A DNA stretch of 64,000 nucleotides from JAPLJC01 sp963697965 (GTDB lineage Bacteria > Desulfobacterota > Desulfobaccia > Desulfobaccales > 0-14-0-80-60-11): assembly GCA_963697965.1 (NCBI GenBank), contig OY969108.1:992001-1056000 (forward strand), read 5' to 3'. The notes beneath the pieces are model-generated. The model had not been told where the DNA came from and did no database searches. It was given only the letters and a program-made list of their open reading frames with translations. Each line of letters begins with the position of its first letter. Position 1 is the first letter of the stretch. Made by a program: the position numbers and the translations under genes. This document shows, piece after piece, positions 36,396-44,794 of this stretch.

Positions 36396-37553
36396 TTAGC
36401 GATTGGGCTGATGCCCGCAGGCAATGCCGGCAATGATGAGTTTCTGGATATTGGAGGTTCCTTCCACCACCTGCAGCGACTTGCAGTCCCGATAGAAACG
36501 CTCGATGGGGTATTCGGTGGAAAAGCCGTAGGAACCGAAAATTTTCATGGCTTCATTGGCAGCGTGCACTGCGGCTTCCGAGGCATAGAGCTTGGCCATG
36601 GAAGTCTGCATCTGATTGGACTGGTCGTGATCCTTGAGGAAGGCCGCCCGGTACACCAACAATTGGGCGGCTTGGTGTTCGGCCACCATATCGGCGATTT
36701 GGGCCTGGACCATTTGGAACTTGGCAATCGGCTGGCCGAACTGGGTCCTTTCATTGGCGTACTTAATCGCCAGATCGACGCAGGCGCCGGACACCCCCAG
36801 TCCCCCGGCGGCGCAACCCAGCCGGGTATTGTTGAGCATCCACATGCAGATCGGAAAGCCATCGCCGGGCTTCCCCAACACCGCGTCCTTGGCGACTTTG
36901 GCCCCCTCGAAAGAGATTTCCCCGGTGGGCGCACAGTATAGCCCCAGCTTGGTTTCAATCGCCCTCGTGGTGATTCCCGGGGTCTTCTTCAGGTCCACGA
37001 TGAAACACGTCAGCCCCTTATATTTCTTCTCCCGGTCCGTGACGGCGTAGACCAGCCCCGTATCGCCCACGGAGGCATTGCTGATCCACATCTTCTGCCC
37101 GTTTATTTCCCAGTGGTCCCCCCGGTCTTTGGCGGTAGTCCCCATGGCCACCACATCTGAGCCGGTATTGGGTTCGGTGATGGCGAAAAATCCCAGGTTT
37201 TCCCCGGAGATCCATCCAGGGAGCAGGGTTCGCTTCTGCTCTTCCGAGCCGAACTGGTTGACGGTCACGGCCGGGCCGAGATTTTGCATGTTGAAGGGCA
37301 ACCGCCAGGAGGGGGACACCTTGGCAATTTGCTCGGCCATGAGGACCGATTCCAGAAATCCCATGCCGTTGCCGCCGTAGGCTTCCGGCAGGGCACACCC
37401 GAAAAAGCCCAGTTCCCCCATCTGCCGCACTAGTTCCGGACGAAACCGATGGTCCTTCTCATCGGCTGCCAGCGTGGGCCGGATTTCATTTTCCGCGAAG
37501 CGGCGGGCCTGTTCCTGGACCAGGCGTTGCTCCTCGGTCAGGTTAAAATCCAT
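36396..37553 (-). CDS. Acyl-CoA dehydrogenase
   Basis: 385 residues, the standard length. It starts MDFNLTEEQRLVQEQARRFA. The FAD-binding signature FFAITEPNTGSDVVAM lies near 125, then KMWISNASVGDTGLVYAV, and the second family signature with the catalytic Glu in SLQVVEGTSNIQKLIIAG near 365. The enzyme oxidises an acyl-CoA at C2-C3 and passes electrons to ETF. No ETF gene is in the window. Chain-length specificity cannot be told. It follows a DUF362-ferredoxin gene by 29 bp and precedes the enoyl-CoA hydratase/isomerase gene, so these likely form a degradation operon broken by a repeat element. Confidence 0.93.
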   Translation of the reverse strand: MDFNLTEEQRLVQEQARRFAENEIRPTLAADEKDHRFRPELVRQMGELGFFGCALPEAYGGNGMGFLESVLMAEQIAKVSPSWRLPFNMQNLGPAVTVNQFGSEEQKRTLLPGWISGENLGFFAITEPNTGSDVVAMGTTAKDRGDHWEINGQKMWISNASVGDTGLVYAVTDREKKYKGLTCFIVDLKKTPGITTRAIETKLGLYCAPTGEISFEGAKVAKDAVLGKPGDGFPICMWMLNNTRLGCAAGGLGVSGACVDLAIKYANERTQFGQPIAKFQMVQAQIADMVAEHQAAQLLVYRAAFLKDHDQSNQMQTSMAKLYASEAAVHAANEAMKIFGSYGFSTEYPIERFYRDCKSLQVVEGTSNIQKLIIAGIACGHQPNR

Positions 37554-37582
37554 TCTCCAGTTCCTCCATATTTGAGGGTTTA

Positions 37583-38650
37583 TTATTTCAGGGTAATGGC
37601 TTTTTCAGGACAGATTTCCTGGCAGCAAAAGCAGGCGATGCAGGCTTCGGGGTCCACCTTGGGCAGGTTGTCGCACATGGACAAAGCCGACATCGGGCAT
37701 TGCTCGATGCAGGTGCCGCAGCCGGTGCACCAATCCGGATTAGCCTGGGGGACCAGCAGCGTACGCTCGTGGATGACCGCCTGGATGGTCTCGTTGTGAA
37801 TCATGGCCTCACCGCCCAACGGCGGCAATTTGAAACCGGGGAGCGTCTTCAACTCCCCAATGATCTCCGTGTGACTCAGGTCGTAGTCCCCCAAGCCCGC
37901 TTCCCTGGCCTTGCGCAGGAAGGGCAACAGCCCCGGTTCACAGCCCATCATCCTGGCCATGACGCCATCCAGGGCCACCGCATTGTCAGAGGCCAGGATC
38001 AGACCGATGTCCCTTAAGTCGGGGGAAGCCGGACCATTGCCCTCCATACCCACTACCGCGTCCACCAGAAAAAAGTCGGGGACCCGCAGCCGGAACACCT
38101 CGACGATCACTTCATGGAAGCGTTCGGGGTTGCCCGCGGCCTTGTGAAGCTTGGCCTTTTGGGCGCCGGGCAAAAGACCGTAACTGTTTTTGATGGCCCC
38201 CGTCATGACCGTCAGACCATGGGTTTTGAATTTCGGCAGACTGATGATGATGTCGGCCTCGCGGACAATGCGGGACAGGCTCAGCGTGGGCATGAAATCG
38301 GGGTTGAAGTCAACCTGCAGGGAATCGTTGCCGATGTTCTGGTAATAACCCTTAGCCGCTTCCATCAGGCCGGTCTTTTGAAAGCACTCCTCGTTGGCCC
38401 CATAATTAAATAGACCGGGATTGTCGCCGACTATGATGGCGGCGGGCCCCATGGTTTCGACCTTATCCACCACGGCCCTGAGCACCGCAGGATGGGTGAC
38501 GATGCCTTCCGCGGCTTCCGAGATCCGCAGCACATTGGGCTTGATTAACACAGTTTTGCCACGGATCTCCAGGGGGAAAAGCTCAAAAGCGCGGTCGACT
38601 GCCTGGCGCACATTCTCATAGGTGGCAGGATGGATCATGACTTTTGACAT
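37583..38650 (-). CDS. DUF362 protein with two 4Fe-4S clusters
   Basis: 355 residues. Residues 1-280 are DUF362 (KTVLIKPNVLRISEAAEGIV, GDNPGLFNYGANE, IISLPKFKTHGLTVMTGAIK). The C-terminus is a 2[4Fe-4S] ferredoxin domain: WCTGCGTCIEQCPMSAL and CIACFCCQEICPEKAI. DUF362-ferredoxins are common in anaerobes; some are annotated as iron-sulfur oxidoreductases but the reaction is unknown. Here it leads an operon with acyl-CoA dehydrogenase and an enoyl-CoA enzyme. It may serve as an electron carrier for that oxidation, which is inference. No signal peptide is present, so it is cytoplasmic. Confidence 0.88.
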   Translation of the reverse strand: MSKVMIHPATYENVRQAVDRAFELFPLEIRGKTVLIKPNVLRISEAAEGIVTHPAVLRAVVDKVETMGPAAIIVGDNPGLFNYGANEECFQKTGLMEAAKGYYQNIGNDSLQVDFNPDFMPTLSLSRIVREADIIISLPKFKTHGLTVMTGAIKNSYGLLPGAQKAKLHKAAGNPERFHEVIVEVFRLRVPDFFLVDAVVGMEGNGPASPDLRDIGLILASDNAVALDGVMARMMGCEPGLLPFLRKAREAGLGDYDLSHTEIIGELKTLPGFKLPPLGGEAMIHNETIQAVIHERTLLVPQANPDWCTGCGTCIEQCPMSALSMCDNLPKVDPEACIACFCCQEICPEKAITLK

Positions 38651-38737
38651 ATTCTTCCCTCCATGGCGCCTATCTAGGTGTACCTGCTAATCATATCATG
38701 CCTGCCTTGGGGCTGTTCTCTTATCCCGTAAAACCGC

Positions 38738-38764
38738 AAAAAAAAACAGCCGCAGGCGGCTGTT
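38738..38764 (-). terminator. Intrinsic terminator after rex
   Basis: AACAGCCGC (38745-38753) pairs with GCGGCTGTT (38756-38764). On the minus strand the stem is followed by a run of nine T residues. It separates rex from the DUF362 operon. Confidence 0.88.
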
Positions 38765-38868
38765 CTCCCATTGGATCAAACATAACAAACAGAGAACTCA
38801 AAACTCCAAACTCGAAACCGAATGACCAGATCACAAGCTGGGAGCCTGTGCCACCGCCGCCCTTGCGA

Positions 38869-39516
38869 CTACCCTTCGGCCATTGTCAGGTTATAGGCGA
38901 GATTGTCGAGCTTGACGGTGAAGTCGACGTTTTCCACCGCCGTGCCTTCCGGGAGCTGCAACTGGATGGGGGCGAAATTGAGGATGGCCTTGACGCCCGC
39001 GGCGATGAGCCGCAGGGCCGCCAATTGCGCCTTGGCCGCGGGGGTGGCCAGCACCCCGATCTCCACCCCTTTTTCCCGCACCACCTTTTCCAGGTCGTCC
39101 ATGTGATGGATGATCTGGCCGCTGGGCACCCGGCGGCCCACCTTGGCCGGGTCTATGTCAAAGACCGCCACGAATTCGTAGCCCTGGCGGATGAAGTTTT
39201 GATGGGCCAACAGAGCGGAGCCCAGGTTGCCGATGCCCAACAGGGCCATCTTCCAGGTCTTATTCAGGCCCAGGATGCGCTTAATTTCGAAGAGCAGTTC
39301 CCTGACAAAATAACCCACGCCGCGGATGCCAAACTCTCCGAAGTAAGCCAGGTCTTTGCGGATCTGGGCCGGATTGATGCCGCATTTTTGGGCCAGCTTG
39401 TCCGAGGCGATAATCTTCACCCCTTCCTGGGACAAGGCTTCAAGATACCTGGAATAGATGGAAAGACGGGTGATGGTCGCCGTGGGAATCTTGGAAAATT
39501 TCATAGCCGCGGGCAT
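38869..39516 (-). CDS. rex: Redox-sensing repressor Rex
   Basis: 215 residues. The N-terminal winged helix (KIPTATITRLSIYSRYLEAL then ASDKLAQKCGINPAQIRKDL, YFGEFGIRGVGY) binds DNA. The Rossmann domain starts MALLGIGNLGSALLAHQNF near 90 with FVAVFDIDPAKVGRR, and ends in the swapped helix region NLAYNLTMAEG. Rex senses the NADH/NAD+ ratio and represses fermentative and respiratory genes. A perfectly spaced Rex box lies 29 bp upstream (39545-39562), so it probably regulates itself. A second in-frame ATG at 39504 is possible. Confidence 0.95.
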   Translation of the reverse strand: MPAAMKFSKIPTATITRLSIYSRYLEALSQEGVKIIASDKLAQKCGINPAQIRKDLAYFGEFGIRGVGYFVRELLFEIKRILGLNKTWKMALLGIGNLGSALLAHQNFIRQGYEFVAVFDIDPAKVGRRVPSGQIIHHMDDLEKVVREKGVEIGVLATPAAKAQLAALRLIAAGVKAILNFAPIQLQLPEGTAVENVDFTVKLDNLAYNLTMAEG

Positions 39517-39544
39517 TATCCTTGGTGGTTCGGTCCTACCGCAC

Positions 39545-39562
39545 TTGTGTATAAAGGCACAA
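39545..39562. promoter_or_regulatory. Rex operator
   Basis: TTGTG, eight bases, CACAA: an 18-bp palindrome with the exact arm sequence and spacing of the Rex consensus TTGTGAANNNNTTCACAA. It lies between the atpE terminator and the rex start (39516), where it would control rex. The inner AA/TT positions are not conserved (TATAAAGG). Confidence 0.75.
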
Positions 39563-39571
39563 TAATGGAGG

Positions 39572-39600
39572 TAAATAAAGGGGGGCCGCAGCCCCCCTTA
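39572..39600 (-). terminator. Intrinsic terminator after atpE
   Basis: GGGGGGC (39580-39586) pairs with GCCCCCC (39591-39597) around CGCA. On the minus strand the stem is followed by TTTATTTA. It begins 13 bp after the atpE stop and ends the Fo operon before rex. Confidence 0.8.
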
Positions 39601-39612
39601 CATCAAAAAAGA

Positions 39613-39987
39613 TTAGATATGCATTCCCAAGGCCGCGGCGATGGGTTTGGCCATGGGGTAGGCGAACAGAATGATCAGGGCCACCACCAGGGCATAAATA
39701 CAAAGGGATTCGATCATGGCCAGACCGATCAGCATGGTCACGGTGATTTTCCCGGAAGCCTCGGGGTTGCGGGCAATGCCTTCCACCGAGCTCTTCACTG
39801 CCAGGCCCTGGCCGATGCCGGTACCGAAGGCGGCGATGCCGATGCCGAAGCCCGCGGCGAGCACCGCATAGCTGAAAAAGGAGCCCAAACCGGGGGCCGA
39901 GGCGCCGCCGGCTTCAGCCGCCATGGCCAGAGAGGTCCACAGCAAGGTGACCAGCATGCTCAAGCCAACTACCAGGGATTTTCTCAT
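39613..39987 (-). CDS. atpE: ATP synthase Fo subunit c, with leader peptide
   Basis: 124 residues, longer than a bare c subunit (about 80). The extra N-terminus is a signal-like peptide (MRKSLVVGLSMLVTLLWTSL then AMAAEAGG). Helix 1 has GIGIAAFGTGIGQGLAVKSS, the polar loop RNPEASGKI, and helix 2 GLAMIESLCIYALVVALI. The ion-binding Glu is in IES. Gln in GIGQG, Ser after the Glu and the Tyr four positions later match the Na+-binding set of Na+-coupled c rings, though the Thr next to the Ser is Leu here. It follows atpB by 72 bp and ends the Fo cluster. Confidence 0.92.
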   Translation of the reverse strand: MRKSLVVGLSMLVTLLWTSLAMAAEAGGASAPGLGSFFSYAVLAAGFGIGIAAFGTGIGQGLAVKSSVEGIARNPEASGKITVTMLIGLAMIESLCIYALVVALIILFAYPMAKPIAAALGMHI

Positions 39988-40059
39988 GAGTCTAAAACCT
40001 CCTCAAAGATGTTTGGATATATGAAGATTGGCCTTCTTCCAGATTTTAAGGGCACTGCC

Positions 40060-40737
40060 TTAATGGGCGTGCTCCATGGCCCCGGCGAAGTACATCATGG
40101 ACAGCAAAGTGAAGACAAAGGCCTGCACCACGCTGGTGAAGACCGCCAGGAACATCATGGGCAAAGGGGCCAGGAAGGCGCCGGCCAGCAACAGCAGGAT
40201 GGTCAGCACTATGTCTTCTCCCATGATATTGCCGAAGAGACGCAAAGTCAGGGACAGCACCCGGGCAACATGGCCGACGAGTTCGATGATGAAGAACAAC
40301 GGCGCCAGGGCCGGAATAGGCCCCAAAAAGTGCTTGATATATTTAGCCCCGTGATATTTGACCCCCAGATAGTGGGTATAGACGAAGGTGCACAGGGCCA
40401 GGGCCAGGGGGGTGTTGACATTCGCCGTGGGCGAATAGAACCCCGGGATCAGGCCCAGGAGATTGCAGAAGAGGATGAACAGGAAGATGGCGGCGATGAA
40501 CGGGAAGAAGGCCCGGCCCTCTTCACCGGTGACGTCCACCATGAACTCTTCCAGGCCGCTCACCACCAGCTCAAAGACGTTTTGGGCGCCCCTGGGCACC
40601 AGGGTTATGCGGCGGCCGGCCAGCCAGCCCAATCCCACCAGGATCAGCGCCACCAACACGGCATAAGAGACATGCGGAGGGATAGGTAAGCCGAACTTCT
40701 CGAAGAATAGATCAAGAAAGAGAATCGGATGTTCCAT
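40060..40737 (-). CDS. atpB: ATP synthase Fo subunit a
   Basis: 225 residues with five to six membrane helices. The essential Arg of the ion path is in RVLSLTLRLFGNIMGEDIVL near residue 160, and the last helix has TSVVQAFVFTLLSMMYFAGA. NLLGLIPGFYSPTANVNTPL and FMVDVTGEEGRAFFPFIA are typical. The start overlaps the end of atpI by 26 bp. Fo genes without the F1 genes (atpHAGDC) is an arrangement known in several deltaproteobacteria. No F1 gene is in the window. Confidence 0.95.
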   Translation of the reverse strand: MEHPILFLDLFFEKFGLPIPPHVSYAVLVALILVGLGWLAGRRITLVPRGAQNVFELVVSGLEEFMVDVTGEEGRAFFPFIAAIFLFILFCNLLGLIPGFYSPTANVNTPLALALCTFVYTHYLGVKYHGAKYIKHFLGPIPALAPLFFIIELVGHVARVLSLTLRLFGNIMGEDIVLTILLLLAGAFLAPLPMMFLAVFTSVVQAFVFTLLSMMYFAGAMEHAH

Positions 40738-41143
40738 GGGACCTGTTTGCCTCCTTCTTAAGCTTAAATACCTCGATGATGGCGGCCATGATCAGGGTCA
40801 AGACCACAGTGGACAGCCCCAGCACCAGACCGAAAATGTTCACCCAGCCACGACTGACCAGCAGAAAGATAACCAGCAGCAAAGCGAAGAAGCGCAACAA
40901 CTGCCGGGTTGCAAAAAAGGCCCGGGCCTGCCCTTGGGCCTCCTCGGGGCTGCCAGCCGCCGCCCTCTCCAGCATGCCTTTCAGCGCCTGGTGCAGCAGG
41001 TGGAAGTTGATGACCGCCACCAGGCCACCCGCCAGGATCCCCAGGGCGAACTCTTGCCCCTGCCAGATGAAGCCGGCCACTACCAGCACGGCCAAGACCA
41101 GCCAGTTGGCTATCTTCAACCGCCGCGGGTTCAGGATCTCCAT
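40712..41143 (-). CDS. atpI: ATP synthase subunit I (AtpI-like)
   Basis: 143 residues, four membrane helices. It begins MEILNPRRLKIANWLVLAVL and has FALGILAGGLVAVINFHLLH, the pattern of the ATP synthase I family (Pfam ATP-synt_I), which helps c-ring assembly. A helical charged stretch (AAAGSPEEAQGQARAFFATR) links helix pairs. The gene begins 6 bp after atpZ and overlaps atpB by 26 bp. Confidence 0.8.
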   Translation of the reverse strand: MEILNPRRLKIANWLVLAVLVVAGFIWQGQEFALGILAGGLVAVINFHLLHQALKGMLERAAAGSPEEAQGQARAFFATRQLLRFFALLLVIFLLVSRGWVNIFGLVLGLSTVVLTLIMAAIIEVFKLKKEANRSHGTSDSLS

Positions 41144-41149
41144 GGGAAC

Positions 41150-41371
41150 TTACTTGTATTTTTGCCCCAGGAGGTAGACTTGCCGGAAGCCGGCGATAAT
41201 CCCCACAATGAGCCCAAGGATGAATAAAATACTGCTGTTGAACACCGTGTACAGCCAGTACCCCAGGAGACCGCCGATAAGGGTGGAGATGACCAGGACC
41301 AGGCCGATGGTGCTGGCCCGGTAACTCCCTTGAAACAGCTCTTTTAAATACTTTTTGGTATCTTCCTTCAA
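41150..41371 (-). CDS. atpZ: AtpZ-like small membrane protein
   Basis: 73 residues. Two membrane helices (GLVLVISTLIGGLLGYWLYT and SILFILGLIVGIIAGFRQVY) follow a short charged N-terminus. This is the AtpZ/AtpI small-protein family found at the head of Fo or F1Fo operons, proposed to aid assembly or Mg2+ supply. It is the first gene of atpZ-atpI-atpB-atpE. The operon promoter should lie in 41372-41595. Confidence 0.8.
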   Translation of the reverse strand: MKEDTKKYLKELFQGSYRASTIGLVLVISTLIGGLLGYWLYTVFNSSILFILGLIVGIIAGFRQVYLLGQKYK

Positions 41372-41595
41372 AGGCGCCCTTACGGAAAACCCCGGAACCG
41401 AGGCGGGAGAAAATGATTCTTTTCACATGTGCCTACCTATCATACCACCGAAAGTTAGTCAAATGATTTTTGGGGCCCGGCGGGAAGAAAAGTCAATAGC
41501 AAAAAGAATAAAAATATTTGATAGTTATCCTGATGGGTGAATCGTGCCGGGGCTTTCGGGACCGGGACCGAAGCAGATACTTGTGCATTTTTTCC
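41372..41595. other. Intergenic region upstream of atpZ
   Basis: 224 bp between the histidine kinase stop and atpZ. An AT-rich stretch at 41480-41530 could hold the atp promoter, or end the kinase transcript. No defined promoter, hairpin or gene was recognised. Confidence 0.4.
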
Positions 41596-44073
41596 TTAAG
41601 TCTTGGCGCCCTCGATTTCCGGGTCACCCTGGTATACCGGCAGTTCAATGACGAAGGTGGTGCCCGCCGGGCCGGTGCGCTCCACGTAAATCCGCCCCAG
41701 GTGCTTCTGAATGATGCCGTAGCTGATGGACAGCCCCAAGCCCACTCCCTGGCCCACCTCCTTGGAGGTGAAGAAGGGATCGAAGAGCCGGCTGAGATAG
41801 TTGGCCGGGATGCCGGGACCGTTGTCCTCAAAGCCTAGACGCACCGTCCCCTCTTCCCGGGTCAGCGCCGTGGTGACCAGCAGCCGTCCTTCTCCCTTCA
41901 TGGACTCGCCGCTGTTCATCAGGAGATTGATGAAGACCTGTTCCAGCTTGTTTTTGTCTCCCAGGACCAGAGGCAGTTGCGGATCGAATTTCTGCACCAG
42001 ATCGATGTTTTGGAACAAAAGATGATCCGCCACCAGGGAAAAGACTTCCTCCAGGACGGTGTTGAGGTTCAGCGGGGTCATCTTGGAGGGCATGTGCCGG
42101 GAGAACTCCAATAGCCCCTGGATGATCTCCTTGCAGCGGGTGGCCTCCCGGACGATCTTCTCCACCTGTTCCCGCTCCGGCTTCCCCGGTTCCAGATCCT
42201 CCAGCAGGAGATAGGCATAAACCAGGATGCCTCCCAAGGGATTATTGATTTCGTGGGCCACCCCCGCGGCCAGTTGGCCCAGGGCCGCCAGCTTCTCAGT
42301 GCGGCTCAGGTGTTCCTCCAGTTGCTTTTTGTGGGTGATGTCCCGGATATGGGTCTGGATGGCGGGCAAGCCTTCATAAGTGGTGGGAAAAGAAACCCCC
42401 TCCAGGTCGAAATTGCGGCCGTCGCCCTTTAAGGCCTTCATCTCAAAGATTCGGGGCCGAGGCGTCCCCCGCTCCATCTGCCCCAGCCAGCGGGACACCG
42501 CCTGGCGGGAGCTGAGATCCACAAACTCCAGCAGGGAGCGCCCCAGCATCTGGGAGGGTTCCTGGTAGTCGAACATCTCCAGGCAGGCCATATTGACATA
42601 GACCAGCTTCATATCCCGGTGCAGGGCGATCCCGTCCAGGGAAGTCTCCACCAGGCGCCGGAATTTTTCCTCCGAATCCTTCAACTCCCGGGACAATTGC
42701 TCCCGTTCGGTCATGTCCAGGATGGCCTGTACCGCCCCCTGGATGCGGCCTTCCTCGTCGTAGATGGGCGAGGCGGTGTGGTACAGGTGACGCTCCCGGC
42801 CCCGGAAATTGGGAAAATACTCATAAGCCTCATAGGCCCCCGGCAGGTTGGGGGACGGTTTCAGGTTCTTGTCCCCGAAGAACTTCTGCAGGGCCTTGAT
42901 GTTTTGCTCCACCACCAGAGAGGCCATGCTGGGGCGCTCATGGGTGTAAAAGGGCAGCCAGTAGCGGTAGCTGCCCACCATCTCCTGGCGGGAAAACCCG
43001 GTCAGCTCTTCGCAGGCCCGGTTCCAGTAAATGATGCGGTGGCTCCGATCGATGACGAAGGTGGGCACCGGCATGCCCTCCAGGATGCCTTCGGTGGTCT
43101 TCTTCTCCCGCAGGATTTCCCATTCCGCCCGCTTCCGTTCGGTGATATCTTTAAAAATCCCCTCATAGCCGGTGATCCGCCCATCCTGGTCCCGGCGCAC
43201 GATGCCGCTAAGCAGGGTGTAAACCAGCCTGCCTCCCTGGGTGCTCAGCGTCAACTCCATATCCTGGATATAGCCCTTTACCTCCACCTGGAGTTGGAAG
43301 CGTTCCCAATCCCGGGGGTCGTGAAAGATCTCCCGGACGTGGGAGAGGTCCAGGGCCGCGCCCTTGGAGGGGAATTTCAGGAGTTCCACCCCGGCGGGAT
43401 TGAGGTCCAACAGGCGGCCTTCCCGGTCGGTGACGAAGATCATGTCCTTGGAGCCTTCAAAAATGCGCCGGTAACGGTGTTCGGAGCGCCGCAGCTCATG
43501 ATAGAGGCGGGCGTTTTCGATGGCCAGGCCGATCTGGTTGCCCAGGGCGCTGAGGAAGTAGCGTTTGCTCCGGAAACTTCGGAAGGGCTTGGCGGACTCC
43601 GCCGCCAGGTTGAGGAAGCCGGTGACCTCCTCACGATACTTCAGGGGGAGGCTCGCCAGGGACCGGAAACGGGGATCCTGACGGATGAGTTCGGTGAAGG
43701 AGGAGGTGTGCAGCCGCGGGTCCTGGCGCACGTCCTCGATGATCAGGGGCCGACTGGCCCGGGAGATATTGGGGCCCACCACCGCCTCCAGGCCGCTACG
43801 GGCGATGTTCACGAGGTATTCGCCCGGGAAGCCCTGGGAGGCGGCATAGCTGAGGCGCTGCCGCTTGCGGCTCCACAGGAGCAGGAGCCCGGCTTCGATC
43901 TGAAAGAAATCGAGAACCGCGGCCAGGACCTTGTCCATGATTTCCTGCAGGTCCAGGCTATGGGCGCTGATGGTGGCGATCGTGTTGATGAGATTGAATT
44001 CCCGCCGGTGCTCAATCTCCCAGGACTTCTGCCGGTCCTGGTCCGCCGGCTCCACGGCCGTTTGCTCTGGCAT
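41596..44073 (-). CDS. Cytosolic GAF/PAS hybrid-input histidine kinase
   Basis: 825 residues without membrane segments. Order: GAF (about 30-190, TISAHSLDLQEIMDKVLAAV, ending GNQIGLAIENARLYHEL), PAS 1 (about 200-310, MIFVTDREGRLLDLNPAGVE), PAS 2 (about 330-460, FVIDRSHRIIYWNRACEELT), PAS 3 (about 475-590), HisKA with the phosphorylated His in GVAHEINNPLGGILVYAYLL near 605, and the ATPase domain (N box EQVFINLLMNSGES, G1 DNGPGIP, G2 GQGVGLGLSISYGII). The N-terminal sensors are soluble, so the signal is probably internal (redox, gas or metabolite). No response regulator is adjacent, so the partner is elsewhere. Confidence 0.93.
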   Translation of the reverse strand: MPEQTAVEPADQDRQKSWEIEHRREFNLINTIATISAHSLDLQEIMDKVLAAVLDFFQIEAGLLLLWSRKRQRLSYAASQGFPGEYLVNIARSGLEAVVGPNISRASRPLIIEDVRQDPRLHTSSFTELIRQDPRFRSLASLPLKYREEVTGFLNLAAESAKPFRSFRSKRYFLSALGNQIGLAIENARLYHELRRSEHRYRRIFEGSKDMIFVTDREGRLLDLNPAGVELLKFPSKGAALDLSHVREIFHDPRDWERFQLQVEVKGYIQDMELTLSTQGGRLVYTLLSGIVRRDQDGRITGYEGIFKDITERKRAEWEILREKKTTEGILEGMPVPTFVIDRSHRIIYWNRACEELTGFSRQEMVGSYRYWLPFYTHERPSMASLVVEQNIKALQKFFGDKNLKPSPNLPGAYEAYEYFPNFRGRERHLYHTASPIYDEEGRIQGAVQAILDMTEREQLSRELKDSEEKFRRLVETSLDGIALHRDMKLVYVNMACLEMFDYQEPSQMLGRSLLEFVDLSSRQAVSRWLGQMERGTPRPRIFEMKALKGDGRNFDLEGVSFPTTYEGLPAIQTHIRDITHKKQLEEHLSRTEKLAALGQLAAGVAHEINNPLGGILVYAYLLLEDLEPGKPEREQVEKIVREATRCKEIIQGLLEFSRHMPSKMTPLNLNTVLEEVFSLVADHLLFQNIDLVQKFDPQLPLVLGDKNKLEQVFINLLMNSGESMKGEGRLLVTTALTREEGTVRLGFEDNGPGIPANYLSRLFDPFFTSKEVGQGVGLGLSISYGIIQKHLGRIYVERTGPAGTTFVIELPVYQGDPEIEGAKT

Positions 44074-44188
44074 GGCCTGACTCCTGAACGGTTTTCCAGG
44101 GAGGTGGTGGTGGGGGCCGCCGCCCGCGCCGCCAAACCTTGCGCCTACAATATACCAGAATTAAGGCGGGCAAAAAACGGGGGGAGGA

Positions 44189-44794
44189 TCAGGCGGGGAA
44201 AAACTGCGTGGCCAGGCCGGGCCACAAACGGGCGGTGCGGCAGCGGCTGGCGGTGACGATGGCCCTGAGCTGCGAAAGCGCGGTATTAAGATTATCGTTG
44301 ATTACCAGGTAATCGTACCAGGAGACTTCCTTAACCTCGGTCTTGCCCCGTTCCAACCGCCGGGCCAGTTCCGCCTGGTCCATCTGGCCCCGCAACCTAA
44401 GCCTGCGCTCCAACTCTTCCCAGCTGGGAGGCAGGATGAAGATGAAGGTTCCCTGGGGAAAGGCCCGCTTCAGGGCCTTGGCCCCCCGGGGCTCGATGTC
44501 GAAGACCACGTCCGCTCCCGAGTCCAGGGTCTCCTGCACCCACTGGCGGGAGGTGCCGTAGCCGTAGCCGTACTGTTCCACCCATTCCGCCAGGTCGCCC
44601 CGGTCCCGCAGGCGGGCGAACTCCTCCGGGGTGACGAAGAAATAGTCTTTTCCTGGCACCTCTCCGGGGCGCGGGGGGCGGGTGGTGAAGGAAATGGAGA
44701 AGCGCAACGGGGGATCGCCGGCCAGCAGCTCCTTCAACAGGGTGGTTTTCCCTGTTCCGGAGGGGGCGGTGACGATGAAGACTTCTCCTGGCAC
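44189..44794 (-). CDS. gmk: Guanylate kinase
   Basis: 201 residues. P-loop IVTAPSGTGKTTLLKELLAG at residues 7-26, the GMP-binding region SISFTTRPPRPGEVPGKDYF, GNGYG-type loop seen as EYGYGYGT-like WVEQYGYGYGTSRQWVQET, and DIEPRGAKALKRAFPQGTFI. The enzyme makes GDP from GMP and ATP. The usual DIDVQGA reads DIEPRGA here. The start follows the remA stop directly, so they are coupled. The yicC-remA-gmk order is conserved in many bacteria. Confidence 0.95.
   Translation of the reverse strand: MPGEVFIVTAPSGTGKTTLLKELLAGDPPLRFSISFTTRPPRPGEVPGKDYFFVTPEEFARLRDRGDLAEWVEQYGYGYGTSRQWVQETLDSGADVVFDIEPRGAKALKRAFPQGTFIFILPPSWEELERRLRLRGQMDQAELARRLERGKTEVKEVSWYDYLVINDNLNTALSQLRAIVTASRCRTARLWPGLATQFFPA

Noticed and set aside
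38644..40689. 681-codon plus-strand frame over rex and the Fo genes
   Set aside because: Long frame caused by high G+C and codon bias. The opposite strand carries Rex, AtpE and AtpB with full motifs.
42619..44256. 545-codon plus-strand frame opposite the histidine kinase
   Set aside because: Shadow of a kinase with intact HisKA and ATPase motifs.
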